Shown here piece after piece: positions 5,520-7,104 of a stretch of DNA of 7,104 bases. The position numbers were made by a program, and so were the translations under genes. The DNA is from Bacteroidota bacterium (GTDB lineage Bacteria > Bacteroidota > Bacteroidia > NS11-12g > UBA955), in assembly GCA_009918425.1 (NCBI GenBank), contig RGEC01000115.1:1-7104 (forward strand). Direction: 5' to 3'. Under the pieces are notes generated by a model. The model was given only the letters and a program-made list of their open reading frames with translations. It was not told where the DNA came from and ran no database searches. Numbering within the stretch: the first letter of the stretch is position 1; every line of letters starts with the position of its first letter.

Positions 5520-5912
5520 ATGGATAAGATGATGGTGCTTAAACTGCTGATACTAATGTTTCCGGCGGTTATATTTCTGCAGGCCGGTCTGGACAAGTTG
5601 TTCAACATGAAATCCAACGCACAGTATATTCAGTCGGTATTTGAAAAAACAGTTCTCAGTAGCCAAGCTTCATTGCTTTTTGTTGTGTTGGTCATTCTGG
5701 AACTGGCCTCCGGCCTGAATGCCATGGCAGGGGCCGTGCTATTATATATCAGCGGCGATGCATCGCTTGGGTATGTGGCTATGGTACTTTCCTGCATTAC
5801 ACTGCTGTGTTTACTTGCCGGGCAGCGCATCGCAAAAGACTACGCCGGAGCGGCAGGTATAGTGCCGTATCTGGTGGTTAGCTTTTTGGGATTATACCTA
5901 TTTGCTTTCTAA
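5520..5912 (+). CDS. Small DoxX/MauE-like four-helix membrane protein
   Basis: A 130-residue inner-membrane protein. Four hydrophobic stretches are seen, at about 6-22, 50-75, 82-101 and 112-129. FLQAGLDKLFN (19-29) at the end of the first helix resembles the conserved GxxKL signature of the DoxX group, and AGQRIAKDYAG (100-110) is a basic loop before the last helix. The length (about 130) fits DoxX/MauE members. Proposed roles in that group (quinol or thiol redox partners) are too varied to assign one here. The ATG at 5520 was chosen because MDKMMVLKLLIL leads straight into helix 1. A TTG at 5466 would add 18 residues starting only 20 bp from the opposing GTG, inside its promoter. TATATTG (5508-5514), one base short of the -7 consensus, precedes it. 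ATG 5529 or 5532 are possible alternatives. It seems to be transcribed alone and is followed by a hairpin repeat. Confidence 0.8.
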   Translation: MDKMMVLKLLILMFPAVIFLQAGLDKLFNMKSNAQYIQSVFEKTVLSSQASLLFVVLVILELASGLNAMAGAVLLYISGDASLGYVAMVLSCITLLCLLAGQRIAKDYAGAAGIVPYLVVSFLGLYLFAF

Positions 5913-5925
5913 ATCAGGGGGTTTG

Positions 5926-5959
5926 GCCGTGTGGTTGGCGTCCCCGCCAACCACTGCTA
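5926..5959 (+). repeat. 34-nt dispersed hairpin element, copy 2 (intact stem)
   Basis: GTGGTTGGCG and CGCCAACCAC form a perfect 10-bp stem around a TCCC loop (5930-5953), followed by TGCTA. The element matches 2281-2314 at 31 of 34 positions; all three differences fall in the left arm and spoil pairing only in the other copy. It starts 13 bp after the stop of the DoxX-like gene and could mark or protect that transcript's 3' end. No T-run follows, so intrinsic termination is unproven. Confidence 0.8.
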
Positions 5960-5969
5960 TGTTCCAATA

Positions 5970-6007
5970 TAGACGCCAGGGCTAGCTTTCTCGCCACCAG
6001 GCGTTTA
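5970..6007 (+). other. Stem-loop TAGACGCC...GGCGTTTA
   Basis: Arms 5970-5977 and 6000-6007 pair over 8 positions, including one G-T pair, around a 22-base loop. It follows 10 bases after the hairpin element and ends in an AT-rich stretch, so with that hairpin it may form a two-stem 3' structure for the DoxX-like transcript. The short stem and large loop make this a weak call. Confidence 0.4.
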
Positions 6008-6037
6008 GCCATTAACGAAATAAATTTGTAATTAGAA

Positions 6038-6045
6038 TATTTTTG
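6038..6045 (+). promoter_or_regulatory. Possible -7 box upstream of the lipoprotein gene
   Basis: TATTTTTG matches TAnnTTTG fully and lies in an AT-rich tract, but no TTG sits at a normal -33 distance. The start codon is about 177 bases downstream, unlike the near-leaderless genes elsewhere in the window. It could be a real promoter with a long leader, or chance in AT-rich DNA. Confidence 0.3.
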
Positions 6046-6208
6046 ACTATATTAGTTTAATAATAAACTTCTATGCAGCATCTTTTGCCAAACAACAACC
6101 ATGCAAGAAAGCGCAGATTGCTGCCTTTAGGGGATAAGGATAAGCACTTCCCTGCAGCAGGCCCATGGCCGGTATTTTCTGCATTGTTTTCCATTGTGCA
6201 TACTTTTC

Positions 6209-6276
6209 TTAACTTCGTTTTTATGAAAGCCCTTTTCAAACATGCATCGCTCATCATTGCCGGCACACTGCTGTGC
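6209..6276 (+). repeat. Duplicated segment, copy 1 (14-nt leader plus signal-peptide coding region)
   Basis: This 68-bp segment recurs at 7037-7104 with 65 of 68 identical positions. The shared part begins 14 bases before the start codon (TTAACTTCGTTTTT, identical) and runs to the window edge in the second copy. Upstream of it the two sequences differ. The offset is 828 bp, about one gene plus spacer, which indicates tandem duplication or gene conversion at the 5' end. Confidence 0.9.
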
Positions 6277-6975
6277 GTATTTCATAGTTGCAAGCGGGAG
6301 CCGCCCCCCAAAGATCCCATTACCATTACCTATGGACTGGATGATGCCAAAAACTATATGTGTTTTAACAAAGGCAGCTACTGGGTGTATGAGCACGACA
6401 TCACCAAAGAAATAGACAGCCAATGGGTGCAGGATTTGGCCATAGGCCAGTCTACCCAAAAGGGCAGGGAGGAATGGAGCAAACACATTACCCTGGTGCA
6501 GGAAACCTTTTACATAGATGTGCGCAGCAACTTCATAGACGGGCACGGGAACATCAGCCGCTGGACCATCCGCAGCCGCGTACAAAATGTCGATGCGTTT
6601 CCGTATCCGGGCAGGGCATATAAATTTGATAAGACACTCATACAAAGTGGGCCAAAAGCCACCAGTGGCGAAAATACAGTGTTTTATCATCCATTTAATT
6701 TATGTCCTAAAAAGGACTGCTTTTATTATTTTGACACGATACTTACCAATTTCAAACTTGGTTCATTAAGTTTTGATACCGTTAGGCGGTTTAAAATTGT
6801 TCAAAACGACTATGTTATGCAACAATGCAGGGACTACTGCGGTGGTGGCAAAAGTGACTACTACTATGCCAAAGGGGTAGGTTTGATCAAAATATACAAT
6901 GAGTCTTCTAGGATGGTAGATGGAGCACTCATGAACCACAGTTGGAATTTAAAGCGATACAGAATTGTGAAGTAG
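6223..6975 (+). CDS. Lipoprotein of a tandem family ('GSYWVYE' type)
   Basis: A 250-residue predicted lipoprotein of unknown function. The basic start MKALFKH, hydrophobic core SLIIAGTLLCVF (9-20) and HSC (21-23) form a signal peptide whose acylated cysteine would be C23; the lipobox FHSC is loose, which is common in this phylum. FNKGSYWVYEHD (48-59) and EIDSQWV (63-69) match a motif I associate with Bacteroidota surface or periplasmic lipoproteins, and YYYAKGVGLIKIY (213-225) resembles their usual closing strand. Four cysteines in the C-terminal half (C161, C166, C202, C206) could form disulfides. ATG 6223 was chosen because the signal peptide starts there and the second copy conserves exactly this start; the in-frame ATG at 6073 would bury the signal peptide behind 50 residues. 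By hand count, GC falls from 50% over 6301-6600 to 37% over 6661-6960, so the C-terminal part may have a separate origin. A paralogue begins 75 bp downstream. Confidence 0.82.
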   Translation: MKALFKHASLIIAGTLLCVFHSCKREPPPKDPITITYGLDDAKNYMCFNKGSYWVYEHDITKEIDSQWVQDLAIGQSTQKGREEWSKHITLVQETFYIDVRSNFIDGHGNISRWTIRSRVQNVDAFPYPGRAYKFDKTLIQSGPKATSGENTVFYHPFNLCPKKDCFYYFDTILTNFKLGSLSFDTVRRFKIVQNDYVMQQCRDYCGGGKSDYYYAKGVGLIKIYNESSRMVDGALMNHSWNLKRYRIVK

Positions 6976-7036
6976 AACACCCATTCAATACGCTATGTAA
7001 AACTTAAATCTATAAAAATAAAAACATTGCTTCTGT

Positions 7037-7104
7037 TTAACTTCGTTTTTATGAAAGCCCCTTTCAAACATGCACTGCTCATCATTGCCGGCACACTGCT
7101 GTGC
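7037..7104 (+). repeat. Duplicated segment, copy 2
   Basis: Partner of 6209-6276, with 65 of 68 positions identical, including all 14 bases before the start codon. The three changes lie at codon 4 (CTT to CCT) and codon 9 (TCG to CTG, two bases). The repeat is cut by the window edge, so its true length is unknown. Confidence 0.9.
7051..7104 (+). CDS. Lipoprotein paralogue, 5' fragment
   Basis: Only the first 18 codons are inside the window: MKAPFKHALLIIAGTLLC, the n- and h-regions of a signal peptide. They match 16 of 18 residues of the preceding lipoprotein (L4 to P, S9 to L). The lipobox and mature protein lie beyond the edge. The gap from the previous stop is 75 bp (6976-7050), AT-rich and without a visible terminator hairpin, so both copies may share one transcript. 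Confidence 0.8.
   Translation, partial: MKAPFKHALLIIAGTLLC

Larger units (their letters stand above)
5913..6222. other. 310-bp intergenic region with hairpin repeats and AT-rich tract
   Basis: No credible gene is seen. It contains the second copy of the 34-nt hairpin element (5926-5959), a second stem-loop (5970-6007), an AT-rich tract with a TATTTTTG promoter-like box (6038-6045), and about 150 bases (6073-6222) that stay open in frame with the following lipoprotein. That open stretch translates to a basic, histidine- and proline-rich segment with no recognisable similarity and lies before the real signal peptide, so I treat it as untranslated. Confidence 0.6.

Noticed and set aside
6073..6222. 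50-residue N-terminal extension of the lipoprotein
   Set aside because: It would bury a clear signal peptide and lipobox. The tandem copy conserves the ATG at 6223/7051 but nothing further than 14 bases upstream.

Overview
The window looks like chromosomal DNA of a member of the Bacteroidota, probably near the Chitinophagales/Sphingobacteriia, although the exact order cannot be read from the sequence. Three things point there. Start codons lack Shine-Dalgarno motifs. Two genes have a perfect TAnnTTTG -7 promoter box, and a third a one-mismatch version, only 4 to 7 bases before the start codon. The gene content also fits: a degenerate ureohydrolase of the Bacteroidota 'formimidoylglutamase' type, an RluD-like protein with the usual acidic N-terminus, and tandem 'GSYWVYE' lipoproteins. 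GC is near 50% in most coding DNA.

Layout, left to right. A perfect 38-bp palindrome (1-38) lies just beyond the 3' end of a minus-strand family 2 glycosyltransferase (55-1044). Divergent from it is a ureohydrolase-fold protein with degraded metal ligands (1132-2220). A 538-bp intergenic stretch (2221-2758) follows, packed with dispersed-repeat material: a 34-nt hairpin element, a nested inverted repeat built from four CCTACGG-type mini-hairpins, and an AT-rich array of TTTAATGGT-like words. Next comes a tight plus-strand pair: a PaaE/Hmp-like flavin reductase with a C-terminal 2Fe-2S domain (2759-3835), then a thioredoxin-fold protein 6 bp later (3842-4435). Its stop codon interlocks with the stop of a convergent RluD-type pseudouridine synthase (4432-5445, minus). 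Divergent from that is a small DoxX/MauE-like four-helix membrane protein (5520-5912), followed by a second, better-preserved copy of the 34-nt hairpin element. The right end holds a lipoprotein gene (6223-6975) and the first 18 codons of a near-identical tandem paralogue (7051 onward, cut by the window edge).

How the genes work together: these are mostly short housekeeping or accessory transcription units rather than one pathway. The only convincing operon is flavin reductase plus thioredoxin-fold protein, which suggests a shared redox role of unknown target. The glycosyltransferase and the ureohydrolase-like gene share only an 87-bp divergent promoter region, as do RluD and the DoxX-like gene (74 bp).

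I see no CRISPR array, tRNA, rRNA, transposase, phage gene or recognisable defence system. The most interesting parts are the degraded ureohydrolase, the repeat-rich intergenic region and the tandem lipoprotein locus, whose first gene changes sharply in base composition halfway along.
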